Assembly (NCBI RefSeq): GCF_002265435.1
Contig: NZ_NOKQ01000342.1
Span: 36,266-100,265, forward strand
Direction of reading: 5' to 3'
DNA length: 64,000 bases
Origin: Tetzosporium hominis
GTDB lineage: Bacteria; Bacillota; Bacilli; Bacillales_A; Planococcaceae
Positions 55,668-63,470 of the stretch are shown one piece after another (positions within the stretch are counted from its first letter, which is position 1; the number at the start of each line of letters is the position of its first letter). A program made the translations under genes and the position numbers. The notes under the pieces were generated by a model. That model did not search any database and was not told the DNA's origin. It saw nothing but the letters and a program-made list of their open reading frames with translations.

Positions 55668-56758
55668 AAAAAGTGTTTCGGCCGTTTTGGAGTTACCGTA
55701 TTGAACAGACCGAATCATGGTTAGAAGGACAAGCTTCTGAGGGGAATCGACTTGTGGCTCTGAATAAATGGACACGAGTGTTTACATTTGAACAACAAGA
55801 AGCTACTTCACGAACATTTCGCTTAACTCGAAATAAAAAGACGAACTTAGGACTCGCTCGTCTTGAAGACAATGGATGGACGGCTGATGTAAAGGAGAGG
55901 GAATGGACTATTCTCTCTTCGGAAAATCCTACAATCTATCCGGTTAGAGATGAGTTATTGAGTCGGACCCAAAGACACTTATACGTTTGGATTCAACTTA
56001 TCCTGTTTCAATTATTCACAACAGTACCTTTTTTCTTAATAGGATTTTTAGTTTTGGATATTGATAGCTTAATACCGCTTCTAACGGTAGCGATTGAACT
56101 CGTTTTGTTTCTTGCTAGTCTTCAATTGCTTAGAAAACATTTGGCTTTTCAGAAAAGAGAAATGGGAGTAGAAGTTGACTCAGAGATAAGCACTACGCAA
56201 AAGAAACACTATCGAGTGCGTCTTGGTTGGATGTATAACTTACCGGTACTAGAAGAATGGCTCGAGCAAAAAGCAGCACAAGGGTTGATCTTAGATAAAG
56301 TGACACCGTTTTATTTCCGCTTTATTGAACAGCCGCCGCAGCTGCGTTCTTTCCAGTGTACATTTGAATACAAAGTAAAGACGTCTTTCTTCTCCATGTA
56401 CAAAGAGATGGGATGGACACTTCATTTCAGTTCAAAACTGAATTTTCTTCATTACGCGATTTGGTCGATGCCTTATGAATTACAAGAAGAAAAGCCTAAA
56501 ATCTCATATGTAAAAGAAGAGCGTTTAAAGAACTTAAATCGTGCTTTCCGAGTTCACATCTCCATCGCTGTTTATTTGGTGGTCCTTCTTGCATTTAGCT
56601 TTTACAGTAATATCATTTCTGCTGATGCTTTCTTCGAGTGGTCATTTAGTGGTGTCCTTCGTTCGCTATTATTAGTGATGGGTATTAGTTGGATTGTTTT
56701 TTCTGGTAACATAATTAAAAACTACTTTATCCAGAAACAAAGGCTAGCAGAAGACTAG
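55664..56758 (+). CDS. DUF2812-family membrane protein
   Basis: 364 residues. Two DUF2812 modules (FRPFWSYRIEQTESWLEGQA and GWMYNLPVLEEWLEQKAAQG) are each followed by a pair of hydrophobic helices (about 107-160 and 300-355). The module starts resemble each other, so an internal duplication is likely. The family always seems tied to PadR regulators, but its biochemical role is not known. AAGGGGGAA precedes the ATG. Confidence 0.82.
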   Translation: MKKVFRPFWSYRIEQTESWLEGQASEGNRLVALNKWTRVFTFEQQEATSRTFRLTRNKKTNLGLARLEDNGWTADVKEREWTILSSENPTIYPVRDELLSRTQRHLYVWIQLILFQLFTTVPFFLIGFLVLDIDSLIPLLTVAIELVLFLASLQLLRKHLAFQKREMGVEVDSEISTTQKKHYRVRLGWMYNLPVLEEWLEQKAAQGLILDKVTPFYFRFIEQPPQLRSFQCTFEYKVKTSFFSMYKEMGWTLHFSSKLNFLHYAIWSMPYELQEEKPKISYVKEERLKNLNRAFRVHISIAVYLVVLLAFSFYSNIISADAFFEWSFSGVLRSLLLVMGISWIVFSGNIIKNYFIQKQRLAED

Positions 56759-56768
56759 GGGGAGTTTT

Positions 56769-57782
56769 GTGGTTCGCTATCCACACTTGAAACAACACGC
56801 CACTATTGGTGTGACAGCACCGTCGTCTGGCGTTGAAAAGGAGTTGCATCACCTCATCGCTTCAGCAAAGGAACGATTTGAGCGAGAAGGGCATGTGTTA
56901 GTGATTGGAGATACAGTTTGGACACAGGATAAGGCGACGTCTGCGCCAGCAATGCAGCGAGCTATTGAATTCACTTCCATGATGCAAAATCCGGTAATCG
57001 ATATGGTGCTTCCACCTTGGGGTGGCGAGCTATTGATTGAGATTCTGGAACACCTGGATTTCGACCTGCTCTCAGAGAAATGGGTGCTTGGCTATTCAGA
57101 CACAAGCTTACTGTTGTTTGCGATGACGCTGAAGACAGGAATTGCAACTGCTCACGGAGCGAACTTGGTGGATTTACGAGGAGAGGCTTCAGACGATACG
57201 ACGGCAATGTGGAAACACGTGTTGATGACGCAAGCAGGAGATTCAGTAGAGCAGCATTCTTCAGCTAAGTATCAAAGAGAATGGAGTCACGAAAATCCAA
57301 CGCCAATCATATTTCATCTAACGGAGCAGACTGACTGGAAGACGGTCTCAAATGCTCCTGAACAGGTGAGTGACCGTTTACTTGGTGGTTGTATCGATAT
57401 TATCCGAAATGTTGTGGGAACACCATTTGGGGATGTAGCGACTTTCCAAAAAGAGTATCTGCAAGATGAACCGATCCTCTGGTACTTCGAGAACTGTGAT
57501 ATGGAGACGACGGATCTGCGTCGTGCATTAGTCCAAATGAAGCTCGCAGGCTGGTTTGCTAATTGCTCCGGCGTTCTCTTTGGACGCAGCGATGCTAATG
57601 GACCAGTTGATAACTATACAATAAAAGATGTCTATGCCGATCTTGCAGAGGATCTTGGTTTGCCAGTCATTTATGATATCGATTGTGGGCATGTACCGCC
57701 TCAATTGACACTAATCAACGGAGCTAACGCAGAAGTAGAAGTGTCTGATGGGAAGGGCAGAATAGTGCAGAAATTTATCTAG
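56769..57782 (+). CDS. S66-family peptidase (LD-carboxypeptidase/MccF-like)
   Basis: 337 residues. The Ser nucleophile elbow is in WVLGYSDTSLLLF; catalytic Glu and His are expected in LWYFENCDM and DIDCGHVPPQLTL. Members remove D-Ala from murein tetrapeptides or, as MccF, detoxify microcin-type antibiotics; this sequence looks nearer to MccF by its extended loop. The start is GTG after GGGGGAG. A strong terminator follows. Confidence 0.88.
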   Translation: MVRYPHLKQHATIGVTAPSSGVEKELHHLIASAKERFEREGHVLVIGDTVWTQDKATSAPAMQRAIEFTSMMQNPVIDMVLPPWGGELLIEILEHLDFDLLSEKWVLGYSDTSLLLFAMTLKTGIATAHGANLVDLRGEASDDTTAMWKHVLMTQAGDSVEQHSSAKYQREWSHENPTPIIFHLTEQTDWKTVSNAPEQVSDRLLGGCIDIIRNVVGTPFGDVATFQKEYLQDEPILWYFENCDMETTDLRRALVQMKLAGWFANCSGVLFGRSDANGPVDNYTIKDVYADLAEDLGLPVIYDIDCGHVPPQLTLINGANAEVEVSDGKGRIVQKFI

Positions 57783-57793
57783 TATAAAGGAAG

Positions 57794-57824
57794 CTTGGAG
57801 GAGTTCATTCCTTCAAGTTTTTTT
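57794..57824 (+). terminator. Terminator after the S66 peptidase gene
   Basis: CTTGGAGGA (57794-57802) pairs with TCCTTCAAG (57809-57817, one G-U), followed by TTTTTTT. Confidence 0.85.
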
Positions 57825-57910
57825 ATGCTCTCATTCGAAGTTTATAGAACGAGCCATTCTATTCGTTTAGAACCTATGTTAACTTAGTTGGTAACGTGAG
57901 GGGGATGGCA

Positions 57911-58954
57911 ATGGAAATACTTCAAACGACAGGACGAAAAAGACAAACATATAAAATCCAGTTAGAGCAATCACTTCTTTGGGAGGCTGCTTTAGGTATC
58001 GCAGCAATCACAAATTCACGATTGATCAATACATTGGAGCTTAAAGAAAGTTACTGGAGCAACATACGTGAGATAGCTACTGAGGAACTCATAAAGGAAC
58101 TTCACTATGTAGAGAATCATAATACTTGGAAAGCAATACTACAAATCCTTCATCAAGATAGGTTTGAGAAGTTGGAAGAATTCGAGGAGTTTGTTGAGCA
58201 AACAGGTGAAGTGAATCTTCGGTTTATATGTATACCATTTCTTGGGGAAGACATGCAGGATATTCGATGGAAAGCGGCTAAAGGCAACTTAGAAGCGGTA
58301 AATTTTTTGATGGACTATACAGATGATAATCCGTTCTTTCCTGAATATATCAGCTTTATTAGTCGAGTCGATAGAGCAGTATTAAAAAACCATCTGAAGG
58401 TAGTCATGAAACTTTGGTTTAAAGAAGTACTTGATACTCAACGGGGTCAGGTGTCTCAAATTTTAGAGCTTGATTATACTACTAAAAATGAGTACCTAAA
58501 AAAGATGGAATCAGAAGAGTTTGTTCAGTGGGCAACTGGAGGAATCTCCTATCTTCCTGAACCCAGTATTCATACAGTACTTCTTATTCCACAGTTTTGT
58601 TACCGACCATGGAACATTGTTGGGGATATCGAAGGCGCTAAAGTGTTTTACTATCCTGTATCAAGTCAGAGTGTGCATCCAGAAGATAGGTACTTACCAG
58701 ATCAAATTACTGTCTTAAAATACAAGGCTCTTGGAGATGAAGTGCGCCTGAAGATAGTGAAGCTTCTTTATGAGGAAGACAGAACCTTGCAAGAATTAAA
58801 GGACAGACTGGACATAGGGAAGTCAACCATTCATCATCACTTGAAGATTCTCCGTAGTGCAAAATTAGTCGTTGTTAGAGAATCTAAATACAGTTTACAA
58901 GAGGAATTGATAAGAGGGATGGCTAGAGAAGTGGAAGCGTATTTAGGGCGATGA
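57911..58954 (+). CDS. Large regulator with C-terminal ArsR-type HTH
   Basis: 347 residues. The N-terminal 240 residues are a helical domain without a recognised motif. From about 265 an ArsR winged helix follows (LKYKALGDEVRLKIVKLL, DIGKSTIHHHLKILRSAKLV) without metal-binding Cys. ATG 57911 follows GAGGGGG; other in-frame starts lie inside that site. It overlaps the MFS gene by 4 bases, so it is probably the regulator of that exporter, with the N-terminal domain sensing a ligand. Confidence 0.82.
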   Translation: MEILQTTGRKRQTYKIQLEQSLLWEAALGIAAITNSRLINTLELKESYWSNIREIATEELIKELHYVENHNTWKAILQILHQDRFEKLEEFEEFVEQTGEVNLRFICIPFLGEDMQDIRWKAAKGNLEAVNFLMDYTDDNPFFPEYISFISRVDRAVLKNHLKVVMKLWFKEVLDTQRGQVSQILELDYTTKNEYLKKMESEEFVQWATGGISYLPEPSIHTVLLIPQFCYRPWNIVGDIEGAKVFYYPVSSQSVHPEDRYLPDQITVLKYKALGDEVRLKIVKLLYEEDRTLQELKDRLDIGKSTIHHHLKILRSAKLVVVRESKYSLQEELIRGMAREVEAYLGR

Positions 58955-60192
58955 AAAACAAAACGGGATTAACTAAAAACCGCTCATTTCTAGCAGTTTG
59001 GATAGGCAATGGTGCTTCAGAATTAGGAGGGGCTTTTGGAACGTTTTGCAATTCGATTTTAGTCTATCAGTTAACGGGTTCAGGAATAGCATTAGGAAGT
59101 ATGTGGGTACTTTATTATGTTCCATCACTCTTACTACAATTAGTAATTGGTCCCTTCATTGATCGGTGGAGTAAAAAGGAGATAATGATCTTTAGTCAGT
59201 GGACGAGAGCACTCCTATTTCTTATCCTATTAGGTCTTTTGTTTACAAATGAACTAGAAGTTTGGCATATTTATGGAGTTCAGCTTGTCATTGGGCTGAG
59301 TACACCCTTATATGTTCCTGCGAATCAAGCTATTTTACCAACATTGGTAAGTAGAGACGACTTACCTCATGCAAATGCATATATAGAGAGTACCATGCGT
59401 CTGATGTCGTTTCTGGCACCGATTCTAGCGGGTATCATTATCGAAGCTGCTGGTATAAGAGAGACTCTCATTTTTACGAGCATATTGTTGTTTACTAGTG
59501 GACTTGCTATATGTTCCGTTTCGGTAAAGAGAGAGACCGTAGATTCGCGAGTTTCTTGGCTAGTAGAACTTAAAGAAGGCTATACTACTTTCTTTCGGAA
59601 TCCAGTCTTACTCTGGTTAGGAATCTTTCTAGGATTTGTTCAATTCGGTGTTGGAGTTACTCTGGTTACAACATTGCCGTATATCACTTCAGAGTTAAAA
59701 GGGAGTTACGCTCACTACGGCTACTTTATGGCAGGCTTCCCAATGGGGTACATAGTAGGTGCTCTCATCGCCACAAATATTCCAAAAGAGAATCGACAAA
59801 GGCTAATGCTTGGTGCGCTATGTATAGGAGGAACAACTTTCATAGCCTTGTACTTTATAAATTCGATTCCACTAGCAATTTTCACAGAAGCAATTGGTGG
59901 AATGGTTATGGCGATTTTTAGTATTCATAACCTTACACTATTCCAAGAAATTGTAGCCAATAACCAATTAGGGAGAGTAGCATCCGTTCGGTTATTGCTG
60001 ATTCGGAGCTTTATGCTATTGGGAATCGTTAGTGGTGGACTATTAAGTGAGGTATGGGGGATTCGACCTCTATATTTATTCATAGGAACTATTATCTGTG
60101 TGACTTCAGTGATCGGTTTAATCCATCCTTATTTTAGATTTTTAAATGGTTCCAAACTTTCTATAAGGAAATCAGAAATGAAACAAGGCTAA
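58951..60192 (+). CDS. Major facilitator superfamily transporter
   Basis: 413 residues with 12 hydrophobic helices. Loop 2-3 holds GPFIDRWSKKEIMIFSQWTR, the A-motif of the family. It resembles the enterobactin-exporter/macrolide-efflux type (MFS_3) with GSMWVLYYVPSLLLQLVIG. Overlaps the regulator gene by 4 bases (ATGA). An efflux role for a drug or siderophore is plausible but unproven. Confidence 0.9.
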   Translation: MKNKTGLTKNRSFLAVWIGNGASELGGAFGTFCNSILVYQLTGSGIALGSMWVLYYVPSLLLQLVIGPFIDRWSKKEIMIFSQWTRALLFLILLGLLFTNELEVWHIYGVQLVIGLSTPLYVPANQAILPTLVSRDDLPHANAYIESTMRLMSFLAPILAGIIIEAAGIRETLIFTSILLFTSGLAICSVSVKRETVDSRVSWLVELKEGYTTFFRNPVLLWLGIFLGFVQFGVGVTLVTTLPYITSELKGSYAHYGYFMAGFPMGYIVGALIATNIPKENRQRLMLGALCIGGTTFIALYFINSIPLAIFTEAIGGMVMAIFSIHNLTLFQEIVANNQLGRVASVRLLLIRSFMLLGIVSGGLLSEVWGIRPLYLFIGTIICVTSVIGLIHPYFRFLNGSKLSIRKSEMKQG

Positions 60193-60257
60193 GATTTTAC
60201 CTGTCACCAAGTATCAGTGTATACTTATATCAAATCCGTACGACAGGAGGGTGACGC

Positions 60258-60401
60258 ATGGAAAAAGAACCAGTTAATCAAACCGAGAATCAGCAAACAC
60301 CGACGTCATCAAGATCAGTAGGTAAAGTGGTAGGGGGCTTTGCGATTGCCTTGCTATTTGCTTTATTGGCATTCGCCATGTTCAATACCCATTTGAATTA
60401 A
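60258..60401 (+). CDS. 47-residue single-pass membrane protein
   Basis: A short frame with ACAGGAGGGTG about 5 bases before ATG 60258. A polar Gln/Thr/Ser-rich N-terminus (about 20 residues) is followed by one helix at about 23-42 (VVGGFAIALLFALLAFAMF). A terminator starts 5 bases past the stop. The strong ribosome site, hydrophobic helix and terminator support a real gene. Function unknown. Confidence 0.68.
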   Translation: MEKEPVNQTENQQTPTSSRSVGKVVGGFAIALLFALLAFAMFNTHLN

Positions 60402-60405
60402 AGAT

Positions 60406-60447
60406 AAGAGTAACGATTCCTGGAAAGGGAAATCGTTACTCTTTTTT
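60406..60447. terminator. Bidirectional terminator
   Basis: AAGAGTAACGATT (60406-60418) pairs with AATCGTTACTCTT (60431-60443), T-rich on both sides. It serves the membrane microprotein gene and the convergent dinB-family gene. Confidence 0.92.
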
Positions 60448-60904
60448 AAATTCCAACGTCCCGCGGAAGCAGGTCACAATTCACCGGAACCCGCCCAATC
60501 TCTCGTGCCCATACAGACAGCTGCCCAATATGGTGCACTTCATGAGTTGCAATATGAATCATGACTTTCGCGTGACTGAACGTACGTCCTCGCAGGTCGA
60601 GAATCGCTTGCTGGAACTCTTCTTGGCGTGCGAACCATTCCTCAGTAAGGAGACGAGTCGAATCGGCAAACGAACGGACTTCATCGAGCGACGTCACTTC
60701 TTCCATCGGCTGCACATGGATCTCGCGGCCGAGCAACTGACTGACCCAGATATGCTCGCAGTAGACGACGTGATAGAGGGTATGCAAGAACGACTGCATG
60801 CCACCGTGGCGCTTCTTCACCAATTCCTCGTGAGTCAACTCGTCGCACCAGGTCAGCCACTCGTCTCGAACCTGCCAGTTGTAAGTGAATAAAGGCCTAA
60901 TCAT
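60446..60904 (-). CDS. DinB/YfiT-family metal-dependent protein
   Basis: 152 residues, a four-helix bundle. The three His metal ligands fit in LYHVVYCEHIW and THEVHHIGQLSVW. The family includes thiol-transferases and damage-induced proteins of uncertain function; it is not DNA polymerase IV. It overlaps the upstream Xre-type gene by 8 bases and may share its transcript. Confidence 0.87.
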   Translation of the reverse strand: MIRPLFTYNWQVRDEWLTWCDELTHEELVKKRHGGMQSFLHTLYHVVYCEHIWVSQLLGREIHVQPMEEVTSLDEVRSFADSTRLLTEEWFARQEEFQQAILDLRGRTFSHAKVMIHIATHEVHHIGQLSVWAREIGRVPVNCDLLPRDVGI

Positions 60905-61127
60905 CAGAGGTTGTCTCCTTTGAATCTGGAGCGTATTCTAAAATGTCTCCAGGCTGACAATCGAGTGCCCGGCAGATTCCTTCAAGCGTCGAGAAGCGGA
61001 CAGCTTTGGCTTTCCCGTTCTTTAATACGGAGAGGTTAGCCATCGTGATACCCACCTTCTCCGACAGTTCGGTTACACTCATTTTGCGTTTTGCTAACAT
61101 CACATCAATATTTATAATAATCGCCAT
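60897..61127 (-). CDS. Small Xre/Cro-type HTH regulator (YozG-like)
   Basis: 76 residues. INIDVMLAKRKMSVTELSEK, GITMANLSVLKNGKAKA and FSTLEGICRALDCQPGDIL are the standard HTH_26 (YozG-like) pattern. It lies 9 bases downstream of the DUF2975 membrane gene, a pair commonly found together, and probably regulates that operon. GGTGAGA precedes the ATG. Confidence 0.92.
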   Translation of the reverse strand: MAIIINIDVMLAKRKMSVTELSEKVGITMANLSVLKNGKAKAVRFSTLEGICRALDCQPGDILEYAPDSKETTSDD

Positions 61128-61136
61128 CTTCTCACC

Positions 61137-61628
61137 TCAAATCGTCAATTCATTTTCAGTTTTGTACGTGATGGCCTCTTGAAGCAAAGCCTCGAGAACT
61201 GCCGCAAACACACCTACTACAATCGAAGCACCAACGATGACCATCCCGATTAACACAAGACCTGGTGCATCGTCCCACTGTGCGACCATAAATATAAACG
61301 GTAATCCTATTGTGTAAAACAAGCTGATCCAAAACGCTGACTTCTTAATCTTTCGCAGAGCTTGTACAGAAGCACTTGAGAAGGCGTCACTAGTTTCAAT
61401 CAACCGAAGCAGTTTATAGGCTTGGAACAAAGCAATATAATACGGAATTGCTGAGAGAAGAGCAACAGTGACCAATCCCAGGATGATGAACGGCAAGACA
61501 TTTTCTCCATTCATATGGTCAAATGCTTCCATAATAAGCTGTGGCATCAAGTAAATACAAATGACGGCGACTGGTAATGCAATGATGACTAGTGCAGCCT
61601 TTAAGAACAAGGTCGTTCCTTTTTTCAT
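61137..61628 (-). CDS. DUF2975-family membrane protein
   Basis: 163 residues with four hydrophobic helices (about 8-30, 45-68, 95-115, 125-150). Segments such as LLRLIETSDAFSSASVQALR and KKSAFWISLFYTIGLPFIF fit DUF2975, usually next to a YozG-like HTH gene, as here. Function unknown. GAAGGAG precedes the ATG. Confidence 0.87.
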   Translation of the reverse strand: MKKGTTLFLKAALVIIALPVAVICIYLMPQLIMEAFDHMNGENVLPFIILGLVTVALLSAIPYYIALFQAYKLLRLIETSDAFSSASVQALRKIKKSAFWISLFYTIGLPFIFMVAQWDDAPGLVLIGMVIVGASIVVGVFAAVLEALLQEAITYKTENELTI

Positions 61629-61795
61629 AGAGACATCTCCTTCATACAGATCGTAATTACAACTAGTATATGTTATGGTTTATCGTTTATCAATAAATAA
61701 ATATTACTTTTCAGTAAAATCATCGATATATGCTCTGCTTGATTTCGAATGCTGTATACTAAGAGTATATAGTGTTGTATGGGAGGGGGGACCTT

Positions 61796-62737
61796 ATGCA
61801 TTCGACTGAACAAGATTTTCGTTTATATAGAAACTTCGATGAACTGGCTGAAGACGTATTGGATCTTGCCAAAGAAATTTTACCGGATAAATTAATTTAT
61901 CTATCATCCCTTAATGACTCCGAACAAGTAGTTTTAAAAGTGTCAGATGAACGAGAAGACATTGCTATTTCAGAAGGAATGTCTGCACCATTAGAAAACT
62001 CCGTTTGTCATCGTATCGATTTTAAAAACCAGCAACCACTTTTGTATCCAAATGTCGAACAGGATACAGAATCCCTGCATCTGCGGAACCTCTTGCTAGA
62101 TGTAAACATAAAATCCTACCTGGGCCTGCCGATTTCTCAGATGAACGGCGAGCGGTTTGGAACGCTTTGTGTGGTAGACAGCAAAAGTAGTGAATACGAC
62201 GACCACACGATTCAATTGCTGCAGCGTATCGTGAGATTGTTTTCGTACTATCTGGAATTAGAACGCCGTGCTTACCGCGATCCTCTAACAGATCTCTACA
62301 ATCGTCACTACTTGGCAGGATTCTTTGAGGCTGAGCGAACGACACCAGGTGCGTTGTTTTTCTTAGACCTGGATGGGTTTAAACGAGTAAATGACACGTT
62401 CGGTCATGACCGGGGTGACGAAGTTTTGAAAGAAGTCGGAAATCGACTGCGCCATTTTGTGAAGAATCAAGAGGAAGCGTTTGCTGTGCGACTTGGGGGA
62501 GACGAGTTCATAATCCATCGTACCGGTAAATTGTCGGATTCTGAGCGCGATCAACTGGCTAAAGAGCTATTGCAGTCATTGAGCAAATGGGAGCAAGACG
62601 ATCACCTATCGGCGAGCATGGGAGTTGTTTTGTACGATGCAACGAATGACGTACAGCTACCAGAGCTTTTGCGTCAAGCCGACCAAGCTTTATATCGGGC
62701 CAAACAAGCAGGTAAAAACCGATACTATTCTTGTTAA
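61796..62737 (+). CDS. Diguanylate cyclase with N-terminal GAF-like domain
   Basis: 313 residues. Residues 1 to about 145 look like a GAF sensor (SVCHRIDFKNQQPLLYPNVE, SYLGLPISQMNGERFGTLCV). The GGDEF domain follows (DPLTDLYNRHYLAGF, FLDLDGFKRVNDTFGHDRGD, RLGGDEFIIHR) with intact active-site residues. The residues before GGDEF do not form the RxxD inhibitory I-site, so product feedback may be absent. ATG 61796 follows GGGAGGGGGG. It makes cyclic di-GMP from GTP. Confidence 0.92.
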   Translation: MHSTEQDFRLYRNFDELAEDVLDLAKEILPDKLIYLSSLNDSEQVVLKVSDEREDIAISEGMSAPLENSVCHRIDFKNQQPLLYPNVEQDTESLHLRNLLLDVNIKSYLGLPISQMNGERFGTLCVVDSKSSEYDDHTIQLLQRIVRLFSYYLELERRAYRDPLTDLYNRHYLAGFFEAERTTPGALFFLDLDGFKRVNDTFGHDRGDEVLKEVGNRLRHFVKNQEEAFAVRLGGDEFIIHRTGKLSDSERDQLAKELLQSLSKWEQDDHLSASMGVVLYDATNDVQLPELLRQADQALYRAKQAGKNRYYSC

Positions 62738-62761
62738 ATGCTATAAAAAGGAGCTAGTTGT

Positions 62762-63130
62762 ATGAAGCCCCCTTATCAATTTAAGACCGTATTTGAAGAC
62801 CAACAAGGCCTTTACAAAATCCAAGTCTATTATCAAGGCGACCACGACCTATACAATCAAATGATAACCATGGCCGATAAAGACGAGGCCTATCTATCCT
62901 ATAAACCAACGCCTACTTTGATGAAGCTATTGTGGCGGGACAAGTTCTTCTTCTTCTTTGAAAAAGGTCCCAATCCGACATCGAAATTTCCACGTTGGAC
63001 GGTAGCTGAACTTTTGAAGAATGAAGTAAAAGGAGTTCAAGTCGAAGATCCACGCGATATACCTAATCTCGAACGAGGGATCACCGAGCATCTTGAGGTC
63101 TTTGCTCGGGAAGCGTCGAAAACTAAATAG
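62762..63130 (+). CDS. Hypothetical protein of 122 residues
   Basis: A soluble protein with alternating strand-like segments (GLYKIQVYYQGDHDLY), a Phe run in RDKFFFFFEKGPN and a C-terminal helix (GITEHLEVFAREASK). AAAAGGAG before the ATG and a terminator after the stop support a real gene. It is 24 bases after the diguanylate cyclase and could be co-transcribed. No family recognised. Confidence 0.72.
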   Translation: MKPPYQFKTVFEDQQGLYKIQVYYQGDHDLYNQMITMADKDEAYLSYKPTPTLMKLLWRDKFFFFFEKGPNPTSKFPRWTVAELLKNEVKGVQVEDPRDIPNLERGITEHLEVFAREASKTK

Positions 63131-63146
63131 TTTCAAACTAAACGAA

Positions 63147-63181
63147 ACCCATTCATCTCAAATTGAGGTGAATGGATTTTT
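63147..63181 (+). terminator. Terminator after the hypothetical gene
   Basis: CCATTCATCTCA (63149-63160) pairs, with one G-U, to TGAGGTGAATGG (63164-63175), followed by ATTTTT. From 63182 to about 63370 no supported gene is seen. Confidence 0.85.
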
Positions 63182-63370
63182 GAATTCCTATGTATAACTG
63201 AAAAATTGTACACTGGTTTAATTTTTGAATCCTATTTTTTCCGTAGCTAACCTACCGGTATCTTTTGTAGAAACTAATCTCATGATGCATCCTCCAAATC
63301 AGTAATGCGTCTCTTAAGTATAACAAAAGGAAGTCCATCAAATATGTTGGTTCATCACCATAAGTCGTGG

Positions 63371-63399
63371 TTGACATTAAGTTGATTTGAGAATGTAAA
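63371..63399 (+). promoter_or_regulatory. Transposase promoter candidate
   Basis: TTGACA (63371-63376) and TGTAAA (63394-63399) are 17 bases apart, 72 bases before the transposase start. Confidence 0.5.
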
Positions 63400-63413
63400 T
63401 AAATAGAAAAAAA

Positions 63414-63469
63414 GCGAAAACACCTGTATCGTAATTGTTGTCTAGACAAACCACGATAGGAGTTTTCGC
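63414..63469 (+). promoter_or_regulatory. Hairpin masking the transposase ribosome site
   Basis: GCGAAAAC-a-CCT-gta-TCG pairs with CGA-t-AGG-a-GTTTTCGC (63414-63421 and 63462-63469 are the outer 8-bp arms). The loop holds the palindrome TTGTCTAGACAA (63438-63449). The AGGAG ribosome site lies in the 3' arm, so the folded RNA would block translation started from outside promoters. Confidence 0.7.
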
Positions 63470-63470
63470 C

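Noticed and set aside
62022..62345. Minus-strand frame inside the diguanylate cyclase gene
   Set aside because: Shadow of the real gene on the other strand.
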